Below are positions 1 through 8,256 of a DNA stretch of 64,000 nt, piece after piece. Source of the DNA: Hymenobacter fodinae (GTDB lineage: Bacteria > Bacteroidota > Bacteroidia > Cytophagales > Hymenobacteraceae); NCBI RefSeq assembly GCF_004745825.1, contig NZ_SRLA01000002.1:744001-808000 (forward strand), written 5' to 3'. A program made the translations under genes and the position numbers. The stretch's first letter is position 1. Each line of letters begins with the position of its first letter. A model generated the notes under the pieces. It was not told the DNA's origin. It saw only the letters and a list, made by a program, of their open reading frames with translations, and ran no database searches.

Positions 1-515
1 CCGCTGCCAAGCTGGACATTCAGGTGGCGCGAGCCAACTTCTACCCGGCTCTGCGCATAACCGGTGGTGCGGGCTTCGGGGCATTCAAGCCCGGCCTGAT
101 CTTCTCGACACCCGAGTCGATGCTGTATTCACTGGCCGGTGATTTAGTAGCGCCTTTGGTGAACCGCAACGGCATCAAGGCCGTGTACGGCAACGCCACC
201 GCCGCCCAGATCCAGGCTGCCTACAATTACGAGCGCACTATTCTAAATGCCTACGTGGAAGTAGCTAACCAGCTTTCCAGCATCAACAACCTGGCAAGAA
301 GCTACGATGAGAAGGCCAAAGCCGTGCAAGCCTTAAACCAGTCGAGCACCATTTCCAACAGTCTCTTCCGCTCGGCCCGCGCCGAGTATACCGAAGTGCT
401 CTTCACCCAGCGCGACGCCTTGGAGTCGAAGTTCGACCTTATCGAAACCAAGATGCAGCAGCTTAACGCCTCGGTGAACGTGTACCGAGCCCTAGGTGGC
501 GGCTGGAAACAATAG
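1..515 (+). CDS. TolC-like outer-membrane efflux protein, C-terminal part
   Basis: This is the end of a gene that begins before the window; the frame is open from base 3 and there is no internal start I would trust. The visible residues (AAKLDIQVARANFYPAL, then a glycine-rich GGAGFG strand, then long amphipathic helices) have the helix/strand layout of the second repeat of TolC/NodT-type outer-membrane factors. These form the outer-membrane channel of RND-type tripartite pumps. The inner-membrane pump and adaptor genes would be expected upstream, outside the window. It ends with TAG at 513-515 and is followed by a clear hairpin terminator. Family call is good; substrate cannot be inferred. 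Confidence 0.8.
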   Translation, partial: AAKLDIQVARANFYPALRITGGAGFGAFKPGLIFSTPESMLYSLAGDLVAPLVNRNGIKAVYGNATAAQIQAAYNYERTILNAYVEVANQLSSINNLARSYDEKAKAVQALNQSSTISNSLFRSARAEYTEVLFTQRDALESKFDLIETKMQQLNASVNVYRALGGGWKQ

Positions 516-552
516 AGTGGCCTAGGCCACCTCGTAGGCCAGGTATAACAAG

Positions 553-582
553 AAAAGCCTCACCACATGGTGAGGCTTTTTG
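553..582. terminator. Bidirectional hairpin terminator
   Basis: Stem AAAAGCCTCACC (553-564) pairs with GGTGAGGCTTTT (569-580) across a 4-base loop, with A and T runs outside. It lies between the convergent efflux gene and the QorB-like gene and can serve both. Confidence 0.85.
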
Positions 583-649
583 TTTGGCTACTTGGTAAAG
601 CAGAAAAAGGGAGAAGGAACCAAGTATAGGGTTGTAGCCGCACAGCGGT

Positions 650-1513
650 TTAGGCACCTGGGAAATATGTTGCTTTTAGGTATTCTCGCAGCGAGGTTGG
701 CTTGCGGCCTAGTAGCCGCTCGACGGTATCGGGCGTGCCCGCTAGCATGCCGTATTGAGCAGCGTCGGCCCACTGGGCTATGAAGCCAGCAACAGGTTCA
801 GGGAGGCCAGCAGCTACTTGCTGCGCGATGTAAGGCGCGGGCTCGCTGCTGTGGTAGGTGATGGGCCGGCCCGCCAGCTGGGAGAGCTCCTGGGCGACGT
901 CGTGAAACGAGTAGGCTTCGCTTCCGGTCAGAGTATACTCCCGGTTGTCATGACCTCCGCTGGTGAGCAGGGCGGCCGTAGCCGCGGCCAGCTCGGTCCG
1001 CTTGACGAACGCAATCTTGCCTTCTCCGGCCGGAACACGGATTTCGGATTCCGGTACTTCGTTGCCAATCAGGTACCCGAGGCCTTCGAAGTAGTAGCCG
1101 TTGTGGAGAATGGTGTACACCAGCCCCGATGCTTTCAGGTAGACCTCCGTGGCCAGGTCGCTTTCCGTAACCTGCGGCATCACAAAGTCGGAACTACGCT
1201 GAATGCTGGTGTAAAACAGGTGCTTGACCCCAGCTTCTTTCGCCGCGTCGATGACGTTGCGGTGCTGACTCAGCCGGTCGGTAAAGACCACGGCCGACAC
1301 CAACAGCACCTTATCGACGCCCTGGAAGGCCTGCACTAAGGCGGGGTAATCAATGTAGTCGGCCTGCCGGACATCTACGCCTCGTTCCGTGAGGTCGGTG
1401 GCTTTGCTTATGTCGCGCACCAAGGCAGCAATTTCCGCGGCCGGGGTGATCTTGAGCAAGCACTCAATGGTTTCGTGGCCTAGGCCACCAGTGGCTCCCG
1501 TTACTAGAATCAT
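650..1513 (-). CDS. NmrA/QorB-like NAD(P)-dependent reductase (atypical SDR)
   Basis: A 287-aa protein starting at the ATG at 1513. The N-terminus MILVTGATGGLG is the glycine-rich dinucleotide-binding loop of NmrA-like atypical SDR proteins, followed by ALVRD and GVDVRQADY as in the NmrA/QorB group. QorB (YtfG) of E. coli is an NAD(P)H:quinone oxidoreductase, and there too the gene faces an HxlR regulator (YtfH), the same arrangement as here with the gene at 1787. That neighbourhood supports a quinone or electrophile reductase role under HxlR control. The active site is not the usual YxxxK, as expected for this subfamily. Exact substrate is unknown. Confidence 0.82.
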   Translation of the reverse strand: MILVTGATGGLGHETIECLLKITPAAEIAALVRDISKATDLTERGVDVRQADYIDYPALVQAFQGVDKVLLVSAVVFTDRLSQHRNVIDAAKEAGVKHLFYTSIQRSSDFVMPQVTESDLATEVYLKASGLVYTILHNGYYFEGLGYLIGNEVPESEIRVPAGEGKIAFVKRTELAAATAALLTSGGHDNREYTLTGSEAYSFHDVAQELSQLAGRPITYHSSEPAPYIAQQVAAGLPEPVAGFIAQWADAAQYGMLAGTPDTVERLLGRKPTSLREYLKATYFPGA

Positions 1514-1718
1514 ACGAAACAGAAATTAAAAACCACAACTGCGTGGTCGGCAAAAGGGTAATATGGGGAAGTGGATTGGTCAGCAACTGTCCGGAAGAGA
1601 GGTGTTGCACAAGCTATAAGGGGGCATGCGCAAGAGAGTGGTGAATAGAGGGAGGCGACTACCCTATTTTGAATAGGTGAGGTCGCCCCGGGGTAGGGCA
1701 GGTGAAAGAGTGTATATT

Positions 1719-1737
1719 TACTTTCGATTTGCAAGTG
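1719..1737. promoter_or_regulatory. Second, imperfect HxlR-type operator half-palindrome
   Basis: TTGCAAGTG at 1729-1737 is identical to the right half of the perfect palindrome at 1754-1772. The left half (1719-1727) matches 6 of 9 positions. The two centres are about 35 bp apart, between the two divergent start codons. Confidence 0.5.
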
Positions 1738-1753
1738 TAAGTAGAAGTCAAAA

Positions 1754-1772
1754 CACTTGCAAATTGCAAGTG
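1754..1772. promoter_or_regulatory. Perfect palindrome, candidate HxlR/QorR operator
   Basis: CACTTGCAAATTGCAAGTG is a 9+1+9 perfect inverted repeat, 14 bases before the HxlR start codon, in the divergent spacer with the QorB-like gene. HxlR proteins bind as dimers to such sites next to their own genes, so autoregulation and control of the reductase are the natural inference. Confidence 0.68.
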
Positions 1773-1786
1773 AAAATATCTACCAT

Positions 1787-2203
1787 ATGAAAGTGCTCAA
1801 ACAGCGTTCTACTTGTCCTATTAGCACGGCCCTCGACGTGCTAGGCGATAAATGGGTCCTTCTCATTCTGCGGGACATGGTGTTTGCGGGCAAGTCCACG
1901 TATGGGCAATTCCTACAGTCAGCGGAAAAAATGGCCACCAACATTCTGGCCGACCGCTTGGCGGTTCTGGAGTCACAAGGCATCCTGAACAAAGCCGTGG
2001 CCGCCGATAAGAAATCGAAGTTCACCTACCGCCTGACGGAGAAGGGGGTAGATACCGTCCCCCTTATTATCGAGCTTGTGTTGTGGGGTGCCAAGCATTG
2101 CCCAACCATCATCGACCCACGTCTGCTGGCAGAACTGCAGGATGAAAAAGCCGCGGCCGTTGAGAAGTACAAGCAGCTCGCCCGCGACATGGCCCGAGCG
2201 TAA
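1787..2203 (+). CDS. HxlR-family winged-helix transcriptional regulator
   Basis: A 138-aa protein. I chose the ATG at 1787 over an upstream TTG (1757) because the TTG lies inside the palindromic operator and the family normally starts just before the STCPISTALDVLGDKWVLLILRD segment seen here. That segment, with the conserved Cys followed by GDKWVLLILRD, and the later NILADRLAVLESQGIL recognition-helix region are diagnostic of HxlR (DUF24). Members sense quinones, diamide or other electrophiles through the N-terminal Cys. The divergent QorB-like gene is the probable target. Confidence 0.93.
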   Translation: MKVLKQRSTCPISTALDVLGDKWVLLILRDMVFAGKSTYGQFLQSAEKMATNILADRLAVLESQGILNKAVAADKKSKFTYRLTEKGVDTVPLIIELVLWGAKHCPTIIDPRLLAELQDEKAAAVEKYKQLARDMARA

Positions 2204-2342
2204 ACCAGAGGCATACAACAAGGCAACGATGGGCAGGGGAGGGATGGAGCCGTTGCCTTCTAGGCCTATTACATCAGCAAAGTGGCCTGTTGAGTAAAGC
2301 AACTTTGGCCTTTTGAACAAAGTACTTGGTTGTAGGCCTCCC

Positions 2343-2350
2343 TACCTTTG
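2343..2350 (+). promoter_or_regulatory. Bacteroidota -7 element of the AraC gene
   Basis: TACCTTTG matches TAnnTTTG exactly and lies 45 bases before the ATG at 2396. No well-spaced -33 TTG was found. Confidence 0.5.
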
Positions 2351-2395
2351 TATGGTCGATAAGCACTCTTCAAAGGATTCCAACCACAGTCCCTC

Positions 2396-3214
2396 ATGGC
2401 AAGCAAGCAGCTGAACCCCAACGCAGAAATGGTGGTCGTGTGTAGCGGCGATTGGCGCTACCAGGGAGAGGCCGCCTTTGAGGAGCACATTTTGGTTTGT
2501 GTAATAGCAGGCGAGCTGAAGGTGGTACAAGCCGAGCGCACCCTACACTGTGGAGCAGGTGACACAGTATTGTTCCCCCGGAACCAACCCGCAACGCTCA
2601 TCAAGAGCCCCAAAGACGGCACAGCGTATCAGGCGGTGATTATGCGGCTGCCCACCCCGCTCGTGCGAGCGTACTACGCCGAAAACGCCCCGGTGGTAGC
2701 TAGGCCAGCGTCTACTGATGTGCTATTGTTTCCTAAGAATCCGCTGTTGCAGAGCCTATTTGCGTCACTGTTGCCTTACCTGGAGCTGCAACACCCATTG
2801 CCGGAAAAGCTCATGGCTGTGAAAATAGCCGAGGTGATAGAAATCCTGCGTAGCCTCGATCAGAACAGCGACGGGGTGCTGGCAGACTTCTCAGAGCCGG
2901 GGAAAGTGAACCTAGTTGAGTTCATGGAGGCCAACTACCGGTTTAATATCTCCCTGGCCAAGTTTAGCTACCTGACGGGCCGTAGCTTAACCACCTTCAA
3001 GCGCGACTTTAAAAAGGCCTTTCAGCTGAGCCCTCAGCGCTGGCTCACGCAGAAACGGTTAGCGCTAGCCCACTACCAGCTCACAGAAAAAAGGAGAAAG
3101 CCCACGGAGTTTTATCTAGAGGTGGGCTTCGAGAACCTGGCGCATTTCTCCTACGCCTTCAAAAAGCAGTTTGGTTACCCGCCAACTGCGCTAGTCAGGC
3201 AAGAAGGCGGCTAG
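2396..3214 (+). CDS. AraC-family regulator (copy 1 of an AraC/SDR pair)
   Basis: A 272-aa protein with an N-terminal cupin-like sensor (GELKVVQAERTLHCGAGD, then FPRNQPA) and a C-terminal double helix-turn-helix. The first helix-turn-helix is around LAKFSYLTGRSLTTFKRDFK, the second ends with EVGFENLAHFSYAFKKQFG and YPPTAL, the AraC signature. It is a close relative of the regulator at 16233-17060: the same GRSL(T/S)TFKRDFKK and YLEVGFENL segments at the same positions. In both places an SDR gene is adjacent, here downstream at 3449. The regulator probably controls that SDR; the inducer is unknown. Confidence 0.92.
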   Translation: MASKQLNPNAEMVVVCSGDWRYQGEAAFEEHILVCVIAGELKVVQAERTLHCGAGDTVLFPRNQPATLIKSPKDGTAYQAVIMRLPTPLVRAYYAENAPVVARPASTDVLLFPKNPLLQSLFASLLPYLELQHPLPEKLMAVKIAEVIEILRSLDQNSDGVLADFSEPGKVNLVEFMEANYRFNISLAKFSYLTGRSLTTFKRDFKKAFQLSPQRWLTQKRLALAHYQLTEKRRKPTEFYLEVGFENLAHFSYAFKKQFGYPPTALVRQEGG

Positions 3215-3344
3215 CCAACAGCAGGCTCAAACAACGAGCATTCTGCTGAAGCTGCGTGGGCAGTTACAGCCTTGCTTATGCAAAATGAGGCCTAGCACAC
3301 AGAGCCCTTACTGCCTGTCTTAATATTTCATAACAAGCTCATTT

Positions 3345-3384
3345 CAAGGCATTCATACATGCCTTGCTGATAAGGCTATGCCTT
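3345..3384. promoter_or_regulatory. Two small AAGGC/GCCTT palindromes before the SDR gene
   Basis: CAAGGCAT (3345-3352) and ATGCCTTG (3359-3366) form one inverted repeat. AAGGC (3372-3376) and GCCTT (3380-3384) form a second immediately after it. They lie in the 233-base spacer between the AraC gene and the SDR. They could be regulator sites or weak hairpins; there is no T run. Confidence 0.35.
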
Positions 3385-3448
3385 TACCTCAGTAGGCCGG
3401 TCAGTATGGTTCTGCCGGTTCATTTTTACCCTAGTACAAGTATTACCC

Positions 3449-4186
3449 ATGAAGTCAGCATTGGTCACCGGTGCCAACAAAGGCATAGGCCTAGAAGTCG
3501 CCAAACTACTCGCTCAGCACGGATTCTTCGTGTATATCGGCAGCCGTAACTTGAAGAGCGGGGAAGCCGCCGTAGAACAGCTCAAAGCTACGGGGCTCAC
3601 CACTCTCGCGGCCGTTCAATTAGATGTCACCAACCCCGAATCTATCCGGGCTGCCCGGGCGACGATTGGCGAGAAGACGCCAGTGCTCGATGTACTGGTC
3701 AACAACGCCGGTATTTCGGGTGGCATGTCGCAGTTGGCCCGGCAGACTACGCTAGGCCAGTTCCAAGAGGTGTTTGCCACCAATGTATTTGGGGTAGCCG
3801 GGGTAACGCAGGCATTCCTCGATCTGCTGGAAAAGTCACCGGCGCCGCGCATTGTCAACGTGAGCACGGCCATGGCCTCGCTGACCTTGTTCTCAGACTT
3901 CGATAACCCTAATTCTGCTTTTCGGGTGCCGGTGTACCAAGCCTCGAAAGCCGCTTTGAATATGTACACCCTCAACCTGGCCTACGAGCTGCGCGACACC
4001 CCTTTCAAAGTGAATGCCGTGTGCCCCGGCTACACCCAAACCGACTTCACGGGCCACCAGGGCACCAGCACGGTAGCCGAGGCCGGGCAACGCATTGTGA
4101 AGTACGCGCTGCTTGACGCAACCGGGCCAACCGGCAAGTACTTCAGTGAAGAGTATTTTCCAGCCCCTGCCACGTGCCCGTGGTAA
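3449..4186 (+). CDS. Short-chain dehydrogenase/reductase (SDR), copy 1
   Basis: A 245-aa classical SDR. TGANKGIG at residues 7-14 is the cofactor loop, NNAG is at 85-88, the catalytic Ser is at 139 in NVST, and Tyr163/Lys167 form YQASK. The TGANKGIG loop and the long insert before the active-site Tyr resemble carbonyl-reductase-type SDRs. It sits 234 bases after the AraC gene on the same strand. The chemistry (NADP(H)-dependent carbonyl/alcohol conversion) is secure; the substrate is not. Confidence 0.93.
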   Translation: MKSALVTGANKGIGLEVAKLLAQHGFFVYIGSRNLKSGEAAVEQLKATGLTTLAAVQLDVTNPESIRAARATIGEKTPVLDVLVNNAGISGGMSQLARQTTLGQFQEVFATNVFGVAGVTQAFLDLLEKSPAPRIVNVSTAMASLTLFSDFDNPNSAFRVPVYQASKAALNMYTLNLAYELRDTPFKVNAVCPGYTQTDFTGHQGTSTVAEAGQRIVKYALLDATGPTGKYFSEEYFPAPATCPW

Positions 4187-4213
4187 ATTCCTGAAGCGTA
4201 TATCTCCCTAAAC

Positions 4214-4247
4214 AAAAAGGCCCAGAGCACTTGCTCTGGGCCTTTTT
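4214..4247. terminator. Bidirectional terminator between SDR and dnaK
   Basis: A 16-bp perfect stem: 4214-4229 (five A, then GGCCCAGAGCA) pairs with 4232-4247 (TGCTCTGGGCC, then five T), with a 2-base loop. It serves the convergent SDR and dnaK genes. Confidence 0.92.
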
Positions 4248-4268
4248 ATGACTTAATCTTTTCGAGGA

Positions 4269-6212
4269 TTACTTGCCTACTTCTTCGTAGTCAACGTCCG
4301 TCACGTTGTCGTGGGGCTGACCTTGCTGGCCGTTGCCGCCGGGCTGACCACCGCCGAAGGGGTTGCCACCGTCAGCACCAGGCTGGCCGTCGGCACCGCC
4401 TTGGGTAGCGGCGTACATCTCTTGCGAAGCAGCCTGCCACGCCGCGTTGATGGCGGCCATGGCGGTGTCAATCTGGCCGAGGTCTTTGCTCTCGTGCGCC
4501 TTCTTGAGGTCGGCGAGGGCGTTTTCAACGGCTGTCTTGTTGCCAGCGCTCAGCTTGTCGCCGTACTCTTTCAGCTGCTTTTCGGTCTGGAAGATCATCG
4601 AGTCAGCCTGGTTAACTTTCTCAATGCGCTCCTTCTCCTGCTTGTCAGCTTCAGCGTTGGCCTGAGCTTCGTTGCGCATCCGCTCGATGTCGGCGTCGGT
4701 GAGGCCCGACGAAGCTTCGATGCGGATTTTCTGCTCTTTGCCGGTGCCTTTGTCTTTGGCCGACACGTGCAGAATGCCGTTGGCGTCGATGTCGAAGGTT
4801 ACTTCGATTTGGGGAACACCGCGCGGTGCTGGCGGAATCGAGTCGAGGTGGAAGCGGCCGATGGTGCGGTTCTGCGAAGCCAATGGGCGCTCACCCTGCA
4901 GCACGTGGATTTCAACCGAAGGCTGGTTGTCAGAAGCGGTGGAGAAAGTCTCCGACTTCTTGGTAGGAATCGTGGTGTTAGCCTCGATCAGCTTGGTCAT
5001 CACGCCACCCATCGTTTCGATACCCAGCGAAAGCGGGGTTACGTCGAGCAGGAGCACGTCTTTCACCTCACCGGTCAGTACACCACCCTGAATGGCAGCA
5101 CCCACGGCTACAACTTCGTCGGGGTTAACACCCTTCGAAGGCTTCTTGCCGAAGAACTTCTCTACCTCTTCCTGGATGCGGGGGATACGGGTTGAACCAC
5201 CCACTAGGATTACTTCGTCGATGTCGGAAGTGCTCAGGCCAGCGTCTTGCAGGGCCTTTTTGCAGGGCTCCATCGAACGACGTACGAGGCTATCAGCCAG
5301 CTGCTCGAACTTCGCGCGGCTCAGCTTCACCACCAAGTGCTTGGGGCCCGAAGCGGTGGCAGTTACGTAGGGCAGGTTGATTTCCGTTTCCGAAGAGCTC
5401 GACAGCTCCACTTTGGCTTTCTCAGCAGCTTCTTTCAGGCGCTGGAGGGCCATAGCGTCTTTGCGCAGGTCGAGGCCTTCGTTTTCGCTGGCGAAAGTTT
5501 CTGCCAGGAAGTTGATGATTACCTGGTCGAAGTCGTCACCACCGAGGTGGGTATCACCGTTGGTGCTCAGTACTTCAAACACGCCATCACCCAGCTCGAG
5601 GATGGAGATATCGAAGGTACCACCACCAAGGTCGTACACGGCAATCTTCTGGTCTTTATGCTTTTTGTCGAGACCGTAGGCCAGTGCAGCGGCGGTCGGC
5701 TCGTTGATAATGCGCTTTACATCGAGGCCAGCAATGGCGCCAGCTTCTTTGGTAGCCTGACGCTGAGCATCGTTGAAGTAAGCCGGCACCGTGATAACGG
5801 CTTCCGTTACTGACTGACCCAGGTACTCCTCAGCGGTCTGCTTCATTTTTTGCAGCACCATCGCCGAGATTTCCTGCGGCGTGTACTGCCGGTCGCCGAT
5901 TTTCACGGCTACCGTGTTGTTAGAGCCACGCTCCAGCTCGTACGAAACGTGTTTCGCCTCTTCGGTTACTTCACCGAAGCCGCGACCCATGAAACGCTTG
6001 ATCGACTGGATGGTGTTCTTGGGGTTGGTAATGGCCTGACGCTTAGCGGGGTCACCTACTTTACGTTCGCCTTTACCGTTGTCGAGGAACGCCACGATCG
6101 AGGGAGTCGTGCGGCGGCCTTCGCTATTCGGAATCACCACCGGCTCGTTGCCTTCCATTACGGCCACGCACGAGTTGGTGGTGCCGAGGTCAATACCGAT
6201 TATTTTGCCCAT
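4269..6212 (-). CDS. dnaK: Chaperone DnaK (Hsp70)
   Basis: A 647-aa Hsp70. It opens with [17 protein letters not shown], the phosphate-1 loop; the NBD has [10 protein letters not shown] and [11 protein letters not shown]. The linker motif [15 protein letters not shown] leads to the peptide-binding domain, followed by the helical lid and a Gly/Pro/Gln-rich tail ending [12 protein letters not shown]. It is an ATP-dependent cytosolic foldase that would work with DnaJ and GrpE; neither is beside it here, so dnaK stands alone. The gene has almost no TAGGCC motifs and lacks CTA codons, as expected of a highly expressed gene. An inverted repeat overlaps its likely promoter. Confidence 0.98.
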   Translation of the reverse strand: MGKIIGIDLGTTNSCVAVMEGNEPVVIPNSEGRRTTPSIVAFLDNGKGERKVGDPAKRQAITNPKNTIQSIKRFMGRGFGEVTEEAKHVSYELERGSNNTVAVKIGDRQYTPQEISAMVLQKMKQTAEEYLGQSVTEAVITVPAYFNDAQRQATKEAGAIAGLDVKRIINEPTAAALAYGLDKKHKDQKIAVYDLGGGTFDISILELGDGVFEVLSTNGDTHLGGDDFDQVIINFLAETFASENEGLDLRKDAMALQRLKEAAEKAKVELSSSSETEINLPYVTATASGPKHLVVKLSRAKFEQLADSLVRRSMEPCKKALQDAGLSTSDIDEVILVGGSTRIPRIQEEVEKFFGKKPSKGVNPDEVVAVGAAIQGGVLTGEVKDVLLLDVTPLSLGIETMGGVMTKLIEANTTIPTKKSETFSTASDNQPSVEIHVLQGERPLASQNRTIGRFHLDSIPPAPRGVPQIEVTFDIDANGILHVSAKDKGTGKEQKIRIEASSGLTDADIERMRNEAQANAEADKQEKERIEKVNQADSMIFQTEKQLKEYGDKLSAGNKTAVENALADLKKAHESKDLGQIDTAMAAINAAWQAASQEMYAATQGGADGQPGADGGNPFGGGQPGGNGQQGQPHDNVTDVDYEEVGK

Positions 6213-6302
6213 TTGACTGGTTATCGTTAGGAGTTGAGAGGTCAGATACTAGATGCGAATCACTCGCACCGGGGGAATTACAAGACGCGTACCAGCCACT
6301 GA

Positions 6303-6331
6303 AAAGCTACTTTTTTGTGACAGATTGTCAC
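6303..6331 (-). promoter_or_regulatory. dnaK promoter with GTGACA-N3-TGTCAC inverted repeat
   Basis: GTGACA (6317-6322) and TGTCAC (6326-6331) are a perfect 6+3+6 inverted repeat. On the minus strand it is followed by an A run and TAGCTTTT (6303-6310), close to the -7 consensus TAnnTTTG. The repeat therefore sits at about the -33 position, about 100 bases before the dnaK start. No CIRCE element (TTAGCACTC-N9-GAGTGCTAA) is present. A heat-shock operator is the inference. Confidence 0.5.
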
Positions 6332-6435
6332 TTTGAGATACTACACCGGTGAGATTCGCGACGGTCTGACTTTTACGAGAAATGCCGGGGTAGGATATGC
6401 TGACAGCCGGGCAGGATAGTAGAACCTACATCTAC

Positions 6436-7035
6436 TCAACTTGGAACGGGAGCTATTAAGAAAGTGCGCAGGATGTTATCGGCAGACTGAAATACCAGAG
6501 GTTCCACTTTGTCCGCTAGCGTGTAATAAGTCTGAAGCTCTAATCCTGTATCACCTAGTTCGTTTAACAAATCCAAGTCATTGTCTACTCCCCATTCATA
6601 GAAACAGGCTTGGCTTGCATCAGCAATGGATACAACTTCCATCGTCGATTCCGATAACATTTTCGCTTCTGCCTTCAACCACAATCGATTCTCGTAGCCA
6701 CGTACAGGCAAGTGAATATCGAACAAATAGTCTGGGTCGATATTCGCCGGTAGGAAGACATCCAAGAAGTAGGTTAAAATTTCGGTAAGATTCTCTGGCC
6801 CTCCAGACCCTATAAATTTGTAGTCCTCTACATACCATAATACCCAATTTGTTGGAGAGCGTTGTTGAGTAGGTTGCATAGGTAGGACGGCCTTTTCAAG
6901 GCTAGTCTCCTTTAAATCTATCGTTACCCACCATCCTGGATTATCTACGTTTGTTATAGAAATACCATAGGAATGCTCCCAATCACCATTACACTGGATA
7001 GTATACCAGCGCTGAATTCTTTGTAAAAGGTCCAT
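6436..7035 (-). CDS. Imm53-like immunity protein, orphan
   Basis: A 199-aa protein. The first 95 residues carry IQRWYTIQCNGDWEHSYGI, then NVDNPGWWVTIDL, then GSGGPENLTEILTYFL. I recognise this as the pattern of the Imm53 family of polymorphic-toxin immunity proteins. The remaining hundred residues (HLPVRGYENRLWLKAEAK onward) are not part of Imm53 as I know it and I cannot assign them. No toxin gene or Rhs/LXG cassette is next to it. The gene is more AT-rich than its neighbours and has no TAGGCC motif, which suggests acquisition. It may protect against toxins of other strains. Family call moderately sure; function inferred. Confidence 0.68.
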   Translation of the reverse strand: MDLLQRIQRWYTIQCNGDWEHSYGISITNVDNPGWWVTIDLKETSLEKAVLPMQPTQQRSPTNWVLWYVEDYKFIGSGGPENLTEILTYFLDVFLPANIDPDYLFDIHLPVRGYENRLWLKAEAKMLSESTMEVVSIADASQACFYEWGVDNDLDLLNELGDTGLELQTYYTLADKVEPLVFQSADNILRTFLIAPVPS

Positions 7036-7122
7036 AAGATCAATTGCAATTGTGTAAAACTGGCATTCTGCTTACCATATCATCCGTTAATAAGGTAAGG
7101 GTAAGCGCAGTTAGGAAAAGCA

Positions 7123-7151
7123 AAAGCCCCAACCGGATAGGTTGAGGCTTT
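7123..7151 (-). terminator. Terminator of the haem-uptake operon
   Basis: Stem 7123-7134 (AAAGCCCCAACC) pairs with 7140-7151 (GGTTGAGGCTTT), one wobble pair, 5-base loop, 22 bases after the hmuS stop. Reading leftward, the stem ends in CTTTTG rather than a long T run. Confidence 0.75.
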
Positions 7152-7173
7152 ACGACATACAATCTAACACCTA

Positions 7174-8211
7174 TTATAAGGCCGCCACCAGTTCCCGCCA
7201 CGCGGTAAGCTCGGGTTGGCCCGGCTTGCGCTTGCCAAATAAAAGCAGCACGTTGTTGCCCGCCGCATCATATAACTCCACCGACGTTACAATGCCATCA
7301 GCGGTGGGCTTTTGCACCACCCAGGCTTGGGCTACGTCGCCGACCTTGAGGTGCAGGTTGAACTCAGGGTCGAGGACGTTGAGCCAGGGGCCGGTGGGTA
7401 CGATGCGCTCGGTAAGGCCCGTGTGAATCTGGATGCAGCCGCGGCTGGCCACAAAAATCATGACGGCTAGCTGCTGCTCTGAGGCTAGGCGTAGGGCTTG
7501 GTCGATGGCAGTAGAGTCAAGCTGGCGCAGCAGCTCTGGCGGCCCCAGGCGCAGGGCTTGCGTGCGGCTCACGTTGAACTGGCGCAGCAGACCGAAAAAC
7601 TCGTGCGTATCCGTCATGCCGCGCCACGCCGCCCGGAAGCCTTCCACGTCGATGGTGGCATCGTCGGCTTCGGGTGTAGGAGCGGGCGTGGGCTGGGTGC
7701 TGAGAGTGGCCGGTTGGCCCACGGCCCGGAACTGCGTTACCAGGGCGTCGTAGGCCATGTGGTTGCTTTCCTCCAGTAGATAAATCTTGTGCACTGCCTC
7801 GCCATCGGCCGCGAAAAACTGCAGGCTGCGGCGGCCGTTTTCCTCCACGGCAAAACCAAACTCCCAGTGGCCTAGGAACAGGCGCAGATCGATGTCCTCG
7901 CCCAATACTAGGCCCACGTGTCCGTTCACGGATACTTTCTGGTACTCGCCCTTGCGCTCGTGGACGGCGCTGTCGTTGCGGGTGAGGGCCATGACACGGC
8001 CCAGGGTAGGCACCTGCTTGAGCAGGGCGCGGAAGTCATTGCTCAGAAAGGTAACCGGCGAGTCGGCTAGGCCAGTGCAGCGCGTGGCCAGCAGCTCGGC
8101 TTCGCTGGTGCTCAGGGCCCGGGCGGCGTCGCGGATGCGGCTCTTTGGGTTTTCCTGCTGATACTGCTGCCAGCGCTCGGCCAGGGTAAGAGGGGCGGTG
8201 AACGTTTCCAT
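7174..8211 (-). CDS. hmuS: Haem-degrading/haem-trafficking protein HmuS
   Basis: A 345-aa protein of the HemS/ChuS/HmuS family, last gene of the haem operon and 45 bases after hmuV. The two structural repeats are visible as RIRDAARALSTSEAELLATR near the N-terminus and the LRLFLGHWEFGFAVEE and LHLKVGDVAQAWVVQKPT segments, typical of the family. Members bind haem in the cytoplasm and either store it or break it open to release iron. The length is normal for the tandem-repeat form. Whether this one has oxygenase activity or only carries haem cannot be read from sequence. Confidence 0.93.
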   Translation of the reverse strand: METFTAPLTLAERWQQYQQENPKSRIRDAARALSTSEAELLATRCTGLADSPVTFLSNDFRALLKQVPTLGRVMALTRNDSAVHERKGEYQKVSVNGHVGLVLGEDIDLRLFLGHWEFGFAVEENGRRSLQFFAADGEAVHKIYLLEESNHMAYDALVTQFRAVGQPATLSTQPTPAPTPEADDATIDVEGFRAAWRGMTDTHEFFGLLRQFNVSRTQALRLGPPELLRQLDSTAIDQALRLASEQQLAVMIFVASRGCIQIHTGLTERIVPTGPWLNVLDPEFNLHLKVGDVAQAWVVQKPTADGIVTSVELYDAAGNNVLLLFGKRKPGQPELTAWRELVAAL

Positions 8212-8256
8212 ATAAAGTAAGGTCGGTAGTTTACGTGAGAAGAAGAGGGAAGCGTG

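Noticed and set aside
1510..1734. A 74-codon frame filling the qorB-like/hxlR spacer
   Set aside because: It covers the operator region, has no family resemblance and overlaps the start of the reductase gene.
4311..5195. A 294-codon frame opposite dnaK
   Set aside because: Antisense shadow of dnaK, which is certain.
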